Made by a program: the position numbers and the translations under genes. DNA of 64,000 nt from Ancylobacter vacuolatus (GTDB lineage Bacteria > Pseudomonadota > Alphaproteobacteria > Rhizobiales > Xanthobacteraceae), in NCBI RefSeq assembly GCF_030813595.1, contig NZ_JAUSUH010000002.1, positions 310,001 through 374,000 of the forward strand, given 5' to 3'. The notes beneath the pieces are model-generated. The model was not told the DNA's origin. It worked only from the letters and a program-made list of their open reading frames with translations, and made no database searches. Within the stretch, counting starts at the first letter, position 1; every line of letters begins with the position of its first letter. Positions 29,101 through 36,047 of the stretch are shown in pieces.

Positions 29101-29132
29101 AGTCCCGCGCGCCGCTCCTCACTCGTGGCCAC
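20151..29132 (-). CDS. Hybrid PKS-aminotransferase-NRPS megasynthase (KS-AT-ACP-AmT-C-A-PCP-E)
   Basis: About 2,993 residues. Domains in order: KS (DTACSSS near 200, HGTGT near 337, NIGHLEAA near 374); AT (GHSLGEW near 639, HAFH near 742, malonyl-type); ACP (GVDSLAL near 957); class III PLP aminotransferase (about 1060-1495; TYGKIVGGGLP carries the Lys); C (HIVTDGW near 1640); A (about 1945-2435); PCP (LGGDSILAI near 2497); E (HHLVFDMVSW near 2684, GWFTTRYPL). There is no KR, DH or ER. This is the iturin/mycosubtilin logic: extend an activated fatty acid by malonate, transaminate the beta-keto group, then add an amino acid. A-domain residues read D-L-T-K-I-G-H-I-G-K, close to the Asp code. 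GTG 29132 follows AAGGAGG; TTG 29147 is less likely. Confidence 0.95.
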   Translation of the reverse strand: MATSEERRAGLLTRLSRLHPEQITDLMLALEGRIDALRAETARARQPVAIIGLAARFAEAASATAYGALLFQGRDAVRPAPADRPEREGLPPGGYIDGVERFDPGFFGLRPIEAEAMDPQHRLALMLAFQALEDAGYADAARRPRATGVFLGLGANEYEARFQATDTLSPAAILGNAGSIAAGRISHWLDVTGPALVIDTACSSSLVAVHAACRALRGDECDLALAGGVNLTLDADVTAALAAAGMLGPGHACRTFDAGADGYVRGEGGGLVVLKRLSDALCDGDAIRGIIRGSAINHDGHSSALTAPNGAAQRAVIAAALADARLSAADVQAVECHGTGTPLGDPIEVQALAAAYGEGRAAPLLLGSAKTNIGHLEAAAGIAGLIKMVLALEAGRLPATLHQAQANPRIAWDELPVRVVEQAMDWPACDTRRAGVSSFGFSGTNAHLILEQAPLVAPAAIDAPLPTVLAFSAPDADGLRRMATALADHLAAEPQVSLAGMAAALNAGRGRFSHRAALLARSYEEALAGLRAVAEGEAPTPGATGFAISERPKIAFLFSGQGSQWPGMAAELYEADPAFRARVDAAGAQLGLDFAARMFDPARGPLTETAEVQPALFVLEVALAERLKVFGVTPDIVAGHSLGEWSAACVAGLLPFEAALDLVAARGALMGALPQGGEMAAVFATQERIAPLLEPYAARLDIAALNAPEEVVVSGESEAVAALLAALDAHGIRSQRIATSHAFHSHLMDDVVAPFAEKVRGAALASPRLPVVSNVTGDLSADLTDPAYWGRQIRQPVRFGACLETMAGAGVQVVVEIGPAATLVGFAQRAPGFEGRDARFIPTLRRNRAAGETLALALCRLFVAGIDVQWPESGAPRAHLPPYPFAGERHWVDAPSRRPVAPLALHAPAPPSAAVVPALPAPSREDVRAGIAASLRRSLQLSEAALSGDAGFFTLGVDSLALTEALSTLERRWKVAIPRRELFTTLTTPRALLERVLREVEAKASAPASSCEPALSTPLSSAIPTSAAMGAATEAHVSSPALPPPDAPPVAPAETLSPQAASFITDFAARYGATHGASRHQREAYGAVLADSRAVAGFRPETKSLLYPIIGVKGQGSHIVDADGNDYVDLTMGFGVQLLGHNPPMVVEAIQRQIAEQGLFLGPQAEKAGAAAAAIARLTGNERVLFCNTGTEAVMTALRLARHATGRPLVAMFAGSYHGHFDGTLARSGTDGASLPLARGTPPGMLADVVVLDYADPEGSQSALEALGDRLAAVIVEPVQSRRPGLQPRDFLQWLRGFTARAGAALIFDEVLLGFRVAAGGAQAWAGVRADLVTYGKIVGGGLPIGVVSGRSAFLDGIDGGVWPLEGAGGPKAERTFFAGTFNKNPLAMAAASAMLGHLEASGPTLQEQLNARTQALCATLNAALEEDGSPLRVEHFSSVLRFSGASDLFYSQLISRGVYVWEGRTCFLSTAHSEDDLDTVARAVRESARALATVGLMGGASLPAVFDAPAMPRTIATAPGQQALWTLAAFSPESAAAYNQSLVLRLPGLIDAAALNAALADLVARHDSLRMRFSDGGGEAVIEPQAVVALEEADLLDDVAIATWVRQAAAQPFDLARAGQLRVGVLRCGAETALALIQPHIVTDGWSLQVLANELGLLYSARLAGTEAMLPAPVAYERFASFAREAAADPDAAAYWQGVFASPPPVLDLPTDRPRPPLQTYAGGTVRALLPRDVATELSARARTLDCSLFTLCLAAHGQLLAELSGQDDLVVAIFAAGQPLVGEPGLTGYCISTVPVRLAGLGGDALGVTRAAMVQAMAFPAYPLSAIVKASGVRRDPSRPPLASVSFNLDKVEPLAAFAGLAPAIRANAHGSVRWDLNWNLEASAEGLVVEANFNTDLFDAARVESWVARYRAVLAAIGTAPTEAAPTEATPTEAAPAVAPRPTSLADHVAHWAALQPEAPAVIDREGTLSWAELARASGALAMRLAVQGVRRGDRVAFCLTRGAGPLVAMAAASHLGAAFVPLDPDYPADYRATLLAESGAKVLVADGALESEPAPVPVLGWSRHPAKIAPPPRATCTAGDLAYILFTSGSTGRPKGVRVSCGGLDAYAQALLHRLALPGPQVFAIATSFAADLGYTSVVGAVASGGTLNVLDAATARDPAAFIDWMARHPADVLKIVPSHLAALMAHPEAAALLPRRALISGGDVLTFGLVERLTALRPELRVFNHYGPTETTIGCTMVEVTPALAAGTQATDRVPVGQALDGARIDIVDEHGAVLAAGETGEIRVSGAGVALGYVGQSEDEPAAEAASGFIRLADGTRAYLTGDLGSRDEDGLIRFLGRKDDMVKVRGHRVDPNGVAAQLRACPGVRDAAVLALREEDGTVRLVGAAVAPGERAQSLGALLSEALPEAQRLSRLIILEALPLTANGKVDRPALRALFAAPPPVESVASAVPAPSAAAGARDPLATVLALWRELFAGLGATVIRPDDDFFALGGDSILAIQLAGKARAAGWLLSPAQIFTAPTPRALAGVMQPVSTHPTEERGPVSEPVPLTPIQNWFMGLAMPDRRHWALTAVFDLPPGTKGEAVDAALAGAVQRHDGLRVRLQDGVPPLQQVEDAAVLPALLRQQVAVGKDVSPIEDRMADRLVAMLDPMAGRPFAAGMIEAGAALRLVLAVHHLVFDMVSWAILADDLAKALSDPPLPVLAPPTSWSWWCRHQAGMGAAFEVDRPYWQGVTQAPTAVPLDHPNAPDVEGAAQTRDLRLDAALCQPLLADLTERFGHQPQESALALIARPLVQWTGGALQVELEGHGREPGDAAIDLSRTLGWFTTRYPLALPGEASDLPDWLLAVKDLARAAAGRSMGYGLLRAAAVPLAGARPLVSFNFLGDISRFGHAGLALVRLGAGRERAAQAARPHRLAFNCWQEGGALVIRCEFGAGHNAATIERLLAAIRDEAEACRSVAARSERRYSPSDFAALDLSQEDLDLLTQFS
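23319..23363 (-). repeat. Three 15-bp tandem repeats in the C-A linker
   Basis: Three successive 15-base units (consensus GGCTGCCTCGGTCGG on the plus strand), differing by one to three bases, encode PTEAA/PTEAT-like Pro-Thr-Glu-Ala repeats. They fall in the flexible linker between the C and A domains of the megasynthase, so length variation should be tolerated. Confidence 0.8.
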
Positions 29133-31284
29133 GGGCGCCTCCTTCAATCATCGACAACAGTTCTTCCAGATCCCCGCCGGCAGCCGGCGGTGGCGCTGGT
29201 ATCGAAGGCGAGGCTTGCGCCGGGCTCGCCGGTGGCGCCCCGGTCAGATGCGCCACCATGGCGCGGATGGTGGGGTGGTCGAAGGCGAGGGTTTGCGGCA
29301 GGGCACGGCCGAGATGGGTGCCGAGCGCCCCGGCGAGATCGACCGCATCGAGCGAGGTGAGGCCGAGTTCGCCCATGCCACGATCCCCCGGCACGGCGGA
29401 GGCGGGCAGGGAGAGCCGTTGTGACAGCCAGTCGCGCAGCCAGTTCTCCAGCGCCGGCGCCGCCATCGCGAGAGCCATTGTCGGGACGGCCGGCTGGGGT
29501 TCCCGCGCCGCGTCGAGCACCGCGTCCAGCGCTTCTTGCCGCGCACTGCGCCACTCGGCGATGACGGGCAGCGCGCCCTCGCGCCAGGCCTGCCGGTTGG
29601 CGGCGCGCTGGATCTTGCCGCTGGAGGTGCGCAGCACCGCCCCGGGTTCGACCAGCACGATGCGAGAGAGCTGCAGCTCCAGCGTCTGCCACACGCAAGC
29701 GCTGATGGCGCTAAACAGCGGCGCCGGGTCGGTGCGGCGCTGGGTGCGCTCCAGCTCCTGCACCAGCACCACCTGCTCGCCGCCCGGCTCGCGGACCACG
29801 CCGAAGGCGGCGCCGCCGCCCGCCCGCAGCGCCGGATGCGCGCCCTGCGCCACCCGCTCGATATCCTGCGGGTAATGATTGGCGCCGGACAGGATGATGA
29901 GGTCCTTGATCCGGCCGGTGACGCAGAGCTCGTCGCCGATCATCGCGCCGAGATCGCCGGTGCGCAGATATCCGGTCGGGTCATCCTCGTCGGCCACCCG
30001 CACCCCGAAGGTCGCGGCGCTCTCCTCCGGCCGGCGCCAATAGCCGCGCGCAATGGTGGGACCGCCGAGCCAGATTTCGCCCACCCGGTCGGGCGGCTGC
30101 CGGCGCCCGGTCTCGGGATCGACGATGGCCACGCTCACATCCGCCAATGGTGCACCGCTGCCGGGGATCACGAGACGCCGGGACGCGGCGCCGGCCTCGA
30201 CGATGCGTCCCGCTTCCAGCGCGGCGGCATCGAGGGCGAACAGCCGGGGGGCCACGCCCACGGGGCTGGCGGTCACGGCCAGCGTCGATTCGGCCAGCCC
30301 ATAGGCGGGGGCGAACGTCTCGCGGCGGAAGCCCTGCGGGCCGAACACGCCGACGAAATCCTCCATCACCTGCGGGTCGATCGGCTCGGCCGCGTTCATC
30401 GCCATGACCAGGGAGGACAGATCGAGCCCTTCGCGCGCTTCCGCCGGAATGCGGCGGGCGCAGAGGTCGTAGGCAAAACTGGGCGCCGCCGTATGGGTGC
30501 CGCGAAAGCGGCTGATCGCCTCCAGCCACAGCACCGGGCGCTGCAGAAAGCTGTTCGGCGCCATCTGCACGACGGGGCAGCCAGAGTACAACGTCTGCAG
30601 CAGCCCGAAGATCAGGCCGAGATCGTGGAAGGCCGGCAGCCACGTCACCATCGTGCTCGCCGGCGACAGTCCCCACGCCGCCTCCATCCGCGCCATGTCG
30701 GCCATGAGATTGGCATGGCTCACTTCCACCCCCTTGGGCAGGGCGGTGGAGCCGGAGGTGTACTGGATGAAGCAGGTGGCGGTGGGGTCGACCTCGCGCA
30801 GGGGGGTGGCCTGCGCCGGATCGCCGTCGATGTCGCCAATATCCTGCCAGCGGATCGCCGCGAGCTCGGCGCTGTCGGCCTGCCAGAGGCCGGACTGCTC
30901 GGCGACCCCGCCGCCGGTCAGGGCGACCGTGGCGCCGCTGTCGGCGGCCACCGCCTGCAGGCGCTGAATCAGCCGGTGCCGGCGCGGCGGGTTGATCGGC
31001 ACGGCGAGCCGCCCCGACCACTGGCAGGCGAGGAACGCCACCAGGAAGTCGACGCAGGGCTGAAACACCAGCAGCACCGGCGCGCCGGGCGCGCTCTCCC
31101 TCTCCAGGAATCCGGCGACGCGGGCGGCCCGCGCCGCCAGCTCCGCCGCGCCGCAGCGCTCGAAAACGGCACCATGGCTGTCGAGGAAGGTGATGGACCA
31201 GCGGCTGTCGGGGCTCGCGGCAAGCGCCGCGAGCCGGGTGGCGACGGTGCCGGACGGGGTGCCGGCGGGCAGAACGGAGCTCAT
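29119..31284 (-). CDS. Fatty-acyl-AMP ligase fused to an acyl carrier protein (FAAL-ACP)
   Basis: 721 residues. Residues 1-570 form an adenylate-forming FAAL: FIQYTSGSTALPKGVEVSHANL, TWLPAFHDLGLIFGLLQTL, APSFAYDLCARR, YGLAESTLAV, GYLRTGDLG and GANHYPQDIE. A carrier domain follows (GLTSLDAVDLAGALGTHLG, Ser near 645) before an Ala/Pro-rich tail. It activates a free fatty acid and loads it on its ACP for the KS of the megasynthase. The frame extends to 31779 through the ABC gene, but the ATG at 31284 overlaps the ABC stop (ATGA) and begins the family sequence. Its 3' end overlaps the megasynthase start by 14 bp, so the genes are coupled. Confidence 0.94.
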   Translation of the reverse strand: MSSVLPAGTPSGTVATRLAALAASPDSRWSITFLDSHGAVFERCGAAELAARAARVAGFLERESAPGAPVLLVFQPCVDFLVAFLACQWSGRLAVPINPPRRHRLIQRLQAVAADSGATVALTGGGVAEQSGLWQADSAELAAIRWQDIGDIDGDPAQATPLREVDPTATCFIQYTSGSTALPKGVEVSHANLMADMARMEAAWGLSPASTMVTWLPAFHDLGLIFGLLQTLYSGCPVVQMAPNSFLQRPVLWLEAISRFRGTHTAAPSFAYDLCARRIPAEAREGLDLSSLVMAMNAAEPIDPQVMEDFVGVFGPQGFRRETFAPAYGLAESTLAVTASPVGVAPRLFALDAAALEAGRIVEAGAASRRLVIPGSGAPLADVSVAIVDPETGRRQPPDRVGEIWLGGPTIARGYWRRPEESAATFGVRVADEDDPTGYLRTGDLGAMIGDELCVTGRIKDLIILSGANHYPQDIERVAQGAHPALRAGGGAAFGVVREPGGEQVVLVQELERTQRRTDPAPLFSAISACVWQTLELQLSRIVLVEPGAVLRTSSGKIQRAANRQAWREGALPVIAEWRSARQEALDAVLDAAREPQPAVPTMALAMAAPALENWLRDWLSQRLSLPASAVPGDRGMGELGLTSLDAVDLAGALGTHLGRALPQTLAFDHPTIRAMVAHLTGAPPASPAQASPSIPAPPPAAGGDLEELLSMIEGGARGHE

Positions 31285-34058
31285 AGGGTCGGCACCTGCA
31301 GCTTCAGCCAGGTATAATGCTTCATCATGGCCTCGTAGCGCGGGGTAAAGGTAGACACGATCCGCTGCTCGACCTCGGGATGCGCGGCGAGCAGCCCGCG
31401 CAGCGTGGCGTGGTCGATGGTCAGCAGGTGGCAGGGCTTGCGCGCCACCACGCGGGTGAACTCCTCGGCCTTTTCCAGCGCGGCATTCTCGCCCAGCGCA
31501 TCGCCGGCTTCCAGTACCTCCACCGGCATGAAGGTGCCGTCGGGCAGGCGCACGCTCTGCTGCGCCTCGCCCTGGGTGATGAAGATCAGCCGGCTGGCGG
31601 GCTGGCCATCCTCGATCAGCACCGTGTCCGGTCCCACCGTTTCCACCGTCATGCGGGCGAGGAGCCGTTCGAGGAATTCCGCCGGCACGCCTTGCAGCAG
31701 GGGACGCTTGCGCAGCCGGTCCAGAAGCTGCTCGCGCGGCACGACGCCCTCCGCACCGGCGATCACGCTGCGCTGCCACAGATCGGCATAGACGCCATCG
31801 GCGTCGAGCAGCGACTGGTGGGTGCCGCTTTCCACCACCCGGCCCGCCTTCACCACATAGACGAGATCAGCTTGCTCGCACTGGGTCAGGTCATGGGTGA
31901 CGGCGACCACGGTGCGCCCCTGCGTGACCTTGCGCAGCGTCTCCTCCACCGCCACGCGGCTGGCGGGATCGAGCGCGGAGGTCGCCTCGTCCAGCAGCAT
32001 GATCTGCGGGTCGTGCAGGATGGCGCGGGCGATGGCGATGCGCTGGCGCTGCCCGCCCGAAAGCTTGCTGCCGCCCTCGCCGACATCGGTGTCGTAGCCG
32101 TCCGGTAGCGACATGATGATGGGATGGATGTCGGCGGCCTTGGCGGCGGCCTCCACCTCGGCATCGGTGGCCTTGAGCTTGCCCATGCGGATGTTCTCCC
32201 GCACCGAGGCCTGGAACAGGATGGTCTCCTGCGGCACCAGCGAGATGAGCTGGCGCACCTGCTCCTCCCCCAGCAGCCGCATGTCGACCCCGTTCACCCG
32301 GACATGGCCGCTGCCGGGCGAGAACTGGTTCTCGATCAGCCGCAGGATGGTCGACTTGCCGGAGCCGGACGGCCCCACCACCATCACCCGTCGCGGGCAG
32401 TCGATCGTCAGCGACACCTTGTCGAGCGTGCTTGTGCTGCCGTCATAGCTGAAGCTCACCTCGTCGAAGCGCAACGAGCTGACCTTGCCGCCGATCGATT
32501 CCGGCCGTTCCGGGTCCGGGGCGGCATCAGGCTTGCCGAGCAGGGCCTGCACCCGCTCCAGCCCGCCGACGCCCTGGATCAGCAGCGGCAGCTGGGCGCC
32601 GATGAAGCCGGCGGCACCACCAATGGTGAGCAGAAGCGTGATGAAGGCGACGATCGTGCCCGAGGACACCTCGCCCTCGACCGACTGCATGGCGCCGAGA
32701 CCGATGACCAGGAGCTGCGCCGCGCTGACGCCGAAGCTGGTGAGGCGCCCGACAAGGCCGGAGGAGAAGTACTGGTGGTAGCTGGCGTTGAACAGCCGGC
32801 CGAGTTGCCCGGTGAACAGCTTCGCCTGCAGCTCGCGCAGGCCGAAAATGCGGATCACCCGCTGCATCAGCAGGGTTTCCTTGACCACATGGGCGACCCT
32901 GGCGTCTTCGGCGCCGCGCTCGTAATTGTAGCGCACGGCGCGCTTGCTGAAGCCCCTCGGCAGCCAGAACGCGATCAGCAGCGATACCAGGGTGGCGATG
33001 GCCAACTGGGTGTCCAGCGAGAACGCCACCACCACCGAGCCGATCAGCATCAGCCCCTTGGAGAACAAGCCTGGCACCGCCCAGATGACGGCCTTTTCCA
33101 CCACGGTGATGTCGTTTGAAAAATCGGCGATGATCTCGTCGGTGTCGGAGCTGGCGAGTTCGCGCGCGTCCATGTTGTTGATCTTGGCGAACATGCGCGC
33201 GCGCAGATCATTGATGATGCGCGGCCCGAGCTTGGCCACGGTATAGTCGAGGATCACGCCGAAGAAGGACGCCGCCAGGAAGCCCCAGGTCAGATAGGCG
33301 AGATAGGTGCGGATGATCGCGACATCGCTGGGCTTGATGCCCTCGTCGAACAGCGCCTGCAGCCAGAGCGGCACATAGACCGCGTAGAGAATCTGCACCG
33401 CATTGGCGAGCAGGAACCAGAACAGCAGCATCTTGTGCCGTGCCGCCGCCTTCGCCACCCACACCACCAGATGGGTCGGGCCCCTCTCCGGGGTGCCGGC
33501 GCGGATGGCGTCCTGCCATTTCAGCTCCAGCGCCCCGGCGGAGATGCCGGCCACGGCCTCGCTTGCGGCGTCGACATTGCCATTGGCGCCCATCTTGCGC
33601 CCGAACTTGATGAAGCCCCGCGCCCCCTTGGCCTTCAGCAGATATTCGACGAAGGCCGCTGCCCGGCGCACATCCTTCTGGTCCACCTCCGGCAGCAGGA
33701 GGCGGCTCGCCAGGCCGTTGAGATCATGGGCCTCGGTGCGTGGGATTCGCACCGGCGCGGGCTTCTTGCCATCCTCGCGCGCCACTTCCAGCAGCACGGA
33801 ATGCAGCAGGCCGAGCCCCAGCAGGCCCCACGCCCCGCTCGGCATCGCCAGCTTGTAGGTGAACAGGTGATGGGCAAGCCGGCGCACTGGGTCGCGCCGG
33901 GCTTCTTCCGGATCGGCGGCCATGGCGGCGGCGATGAAACCGCTGTCCGGCTTCATCGCCAGCCGGTCGCAGGCGAGGCCGTAGAGGCGCTGCAGCTTGT
34001 GCTGCACCTCGTCCTCGGTCTCGTGTTTCTTGAACCAGTCGAAATGCCGGTTGGACAT
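31281..34058 (-). CDS. ABC exporter (TMD-NBD) with N-terminal extension and C-terminal cyclic-nucleotide-binding domain
   Basis: 925 residues. Residues 1-190 are a soluble helical extension I do not recognise (start NRHFDWFKKHETEDEVQHKL). About 195-480 is a six-helix exporter membrane domain. The NBD follows, with Walker A VVGPSGSGKST (near 563), LSGGQRQRIAIARAI and IMLLDEATSALD. Residues 760-890 form a cyclic-nucleotide-binding fold (FLERLLARMTVETVGPDTVLIEDGQPASRLIFITQGEA; GDALGENAALEKAEE). This architecture resembles ABC transporters of natural-product clusters that carry regulatory CNB domains. It sits between the thioesterase and the FAAL and probably moves the lipopeptide or precursor across the inner membrane. 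Confidence 0.9.
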   Translation of the reverse strand: MSNRHFDWFKKHETEDEVQHKLQRLYGLACDRLAMKPDSGFIAAAMAADPEEARRDPVRRLAHHLFTYKLAMPSGAWGLLGLGLLHSVLLEVAREDGKKPAPVRIPRTEAHDLNGLASRLLLPEVDQKDVRRAAAFVEYLLKAKGARGFIKFGRKMGANGNVDAASEAVAGISAGALELKWQDAIRAGTPERGPTHLVVWVAKAAARHKMLLFWFLLANAVQILYAVYVPLWLQALFDEGIKPSDVAIIRTYLAYLTWGFLAASFFGVILDYTVAKLGPRIINDLRARMFAKINNMDARELASSDTDEIIADFSNDITVVEKAVIWAVPGLFSKGLMLIGSVVVAFSLDTQLAIATLVSLLIAFWLPRGFSKRAVRYNYERGAEDARVAHVVKETLLMQRVIRIFGLRELQAKLFTGQLGRLFNASYHQYFSSGLVGRLTSFGVSAAQLLVIGLGAMQSVEGEVSSGTIVAFITLLLTIGGAAGFIGAQLPLLIQGVGGLERVQALLGKPDAAPDPERPESIGGKVSSLRFDEVSFSYDGSTSTLDKVSLTIDCPRRVMVVGPSGSGKSTILRLIENQFSPGSGHVRVNGVDMRLLGEEQVRQLISLVPQETILFQASVRENIRMGKLKATDAEVEAAAKAADIHPIIMSLPDGYDTDVGEGGSKLSGGQRQRIAIARAILHDPQIMLLDEATSALDPASRVAVEETLRKVTQGRTVVAVTHDLTQCEQADLVYVVKAGRVVESGTHQSLLDADGVYADLWQRSVIAGAEGVVPREQLLDRLRKRPLLQGVPAEFLERLLARMTVETVGPDTVLIEDGQPASRLIFITQGEAQQSVRLPDGTFMPVEVLEAGDALGENAALEKAEEFTRVVARKPCHLLTIDHATLRGLLAAHPEVEQRIVSTFTPRYEAMMKHYTWLKLQVPTL

Positions 34059-34067
34059 GGCGGCTCT

Positions 34068-34937
34068 TTATGATTGGCGTGCGGGCTGGGAAAGGGCGGA
34101 CCGCCCGGCGAGCGCCGGGACGGCGGCGACCGGGCGCGCGGACGCGACCAGTTCGCCAACAAGGCGGGCAAAGGCGGCGGTGGCGCCGCTCCAGGGAAAA
34201 TGGCCGGCGTCGAGCGCACGGTTTCGGACAGGCCCGGCGCACACCTCGCGCCAGGCCTCGCATTCCTCGGCGGACACCGAGGAGTCGGCAGTGAGGCGGA
34301 TGACGGAAACCGCGCAGCGCAGCGCCGGCGCGTCACCCAGCCGATAGGTCTCGCAGGCTTCGAGATCGGCCCGTAGGGCCGCCTCCTCGCGCGGGCCGAG
34401 CAGGTCGCCGAGATCTGGCCCGACAGCGCCGAAGCACTCGCGCAGCTCGGCCAGCAGCACGGCGCGCGGGAGAAGGTGCAGCGGCGCCTCAAAGGGCGGG
34501 CGGCTCGGCGCGCGGAAGCCGGAGACGACAAGATGCAGCCGGGGCGCGTAGGCGGCGTCGGCCCGCTCCAGCGCCAGCGCCGTCTCGAAGGCGAGCAGCG
34601 CACCAAAGCTGTTGCCCAGCAGGGTTAGCCCCGCCCCCCGCGGCGCGAGTTCGGCGCCAAGGGTGCTGACGATCTCACCCGCCAGCCGGGCCGCCAGAAG
34701 GCGGGCATCGGCCATCGGCGCTCCCGGCACATCGGGCGCATGTCCCGGCAGCGCCACCGTGGCGATGGCGAGATGATCTGGCAGGGCGGCAGCGAGGCCG
34801 AGGCAGGACAGGACGCTGCCACCGGCATGGGGAAAACAGAGGACCGCCGGCGCGCCCGCTGGCCGACGCACCCAGCGCAGCAGGGCGGGCGACACGGCTT
34901 CGGGCTCGGCCCGGACAGTCGACAGGATCGAATTCAT
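34068..34937 (-). CDS. Type II thioesterase (alpha/beta hydrolase) of the NRPS cluster
   Basis: 289 residues from the ATG at 34937; the frame is open further upstream, but MNSILSTVRAEPEAVSPALLRWVRRPAG is the natural family start. It has LLCFPHAGGS-like VLCFPHAGGSVLSCL, the nucleophile elbow GNSFGALLAFE (GHSMG in most homologues) and a late catalytic His in ALDAGHFPW. Such proteins free carrier domains from stalled or wrong acyl groups. It lies 9 bases ahead of the ABC exporter gene in the minus-strand operon and is divergent from the dioxygenase gene. Confidence 0.85.
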   Translation of the reverse strand: MNSILSTVRAEPEAVSPALLRWVRRPAGAPAVLCFPHAGGSVLSCLGLAAALPDHLAIATVALPGHAPDVPGAPMADARLLAARLAGEIVSTLGAELAPRGAGLTLLGNSFGALLAFETALALERADAAYAPRLHLVVSGFRAPSRPPFEAPLHLLPRAVLLAELRECFGAVGPDLGDLLGPREEAALRADLEACETYRLGDAPALRCAVSVIRLTADSSVSAEECEAWREVCAGPVRNRALDAGHFPWSGATAAFARLVGELVASARPVAAVPALAGRSALSQPARQS

Positions 34938-35101
34938 GCCAAAATTCGCCAATGGACAGCGCCCGCCAATGTGCCCCACCGTGGGCCGGCGGCGCCACGT
35001 GACCGCCCCGTCGCACGCCGTGCCCCTCGCACGGCCCGCGTTCTTCCAAGGGAGAGCACCCGGGGAAAACGGCCTAGCCGCACACATGTCCAGGAGGATT
35101 C

Positions 35102-35968
35102 ATGCCGAACGACACTTCCCCCATCGACGAGGCCATGATCGAGACCCTCGACCGCGACGGCGCCATCTGCCTGAAGGGCGCCTTCGGACCGGAATGGGTC
35201 GATCTCGCCGCGGAGGGCATCAGGCGCAACATCGAAAGCCCCGGCGCCCTGTTCCAGAGCTTCTCGCCCAATGACAAGGGCGCCTTCTACTCCGACATCT
35301 GGTCGCGTCGGCACATTTCGGAACTTGAAACCTTCGCGCTGGAATCGCCGTCCGCCGCCATCGCCGCCCGCTGCCTGCGTACCCCCACCGTGCGGCTGCT
35401 GCAGGACACCTGGTTCTACAAGAGCCCCGGCACTCAGGCCCGCACGCCCTGGCACCACGACAATGTCGTGCTTGGCCCGTTCTGCTCCATCTGGGTCGCG
35501 CTCGACCCGATCCCGCGCGAAGCTGCGCTTGAATTCGTGCGCGGCTCGCACCGCTGGAACAAGCTGTTCATGCCGGCGAACTTCTTCGAGGGCGAACAGG
35601 AGGCGCTGCCGGCGGTGGAGGAATTCTATGCCCGCTACCACGGCGAATTCGACATTTCCGCCAGCGACACCTTCTCCCGCGTTCCCGACATCCAGGGCCA
35701 CCGCGCCGAGTACGACATTCTGAGCTGGGACATGGAGCCGGGCGACTGCCTCGTCTTCCACGCCCGCACGCTGCACGGCTCGCCGGGCAACACGCTCGAC
35801 CACGACACGCGCCGCATGGTGACGCGCTGGGTCGACGAGACGGCGGTGCTGGCGCCGCATGGCCGCACCGTGGTCGACCGGCTGGTGGCCGAGGGCTTCG
35901 AGGTGGATCTCGCCGTCGGCGCGCCCATTCGCGGAAATCTGTTCCCGGTTCTCTCGCCCCTCGCCTGA
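35102..35968 (+). CDS. Phytanoyl-CoA dioxygenase (PhyH) family Fe(II)/2-oxoglutarate oxygenase
   Basis: 288 residues. Metal ligands H118 and D120 lie in PWHHDN and the distal H225 in ARTLHGSPGN, with Arg residues after it (HDTRRMVTRW) for the 2-oxoglutarate carboxylate. The ATG at 35102 is preceded by AGGAGG. It is the first plus-strand gene after the divergent 164-bp gap of the cluster. Plausible role: hydroxylation of the fatty acyl chain or of a carrier-bound amino acid such as Asp. The target is inference; other PhyH enzymes act on CoA esters, amino acids or natural products. Confidence 0.88.
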   Translation: MPNDTSPIDEAMIETLDRDGAICLKGAFGPEWVDLAAEGIRRNIESPGALFQSFSPNDKGAFYSDIWSRRHISELETFALESPSAAIAARCLRTPTVRLLQDTWFYKSPGTQARTPWHHDNVVLGPFCSIWVALDPIPREAALEFVRGSHRWNKLFMPANFFEGEQEALPAVEEFYARYHGEFDISASDTFSRVPDIQGHRAEYDILSWDMEPGDCLVFHARTLHGSPGNTLDHDTRRMVTRWVDETAVLAPHGRTVVDRLVAEGFEVDLAVGAPIRGNLFPVLSPLA

Positions 35969-36022
35969 GGGACCACGCGGCCGGCGCGCTGGCCCGAGGT
36001 CGCCACACCAGAACCGTGCCGC

Positions 36023-36047
36023 GCCCGCCCGGACCGGGAGGGCGGGC
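36023..36047 (+). terminator. Hairpin downstream of the PhyH gene
   Basis: GCCCGCCC and GGGCGGGC form an 8-bp stem with a 9-base loop, 55 bases after the dioxygenase stop. No T-tract follows; it is a possible terminator. Confidence 0.45.
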
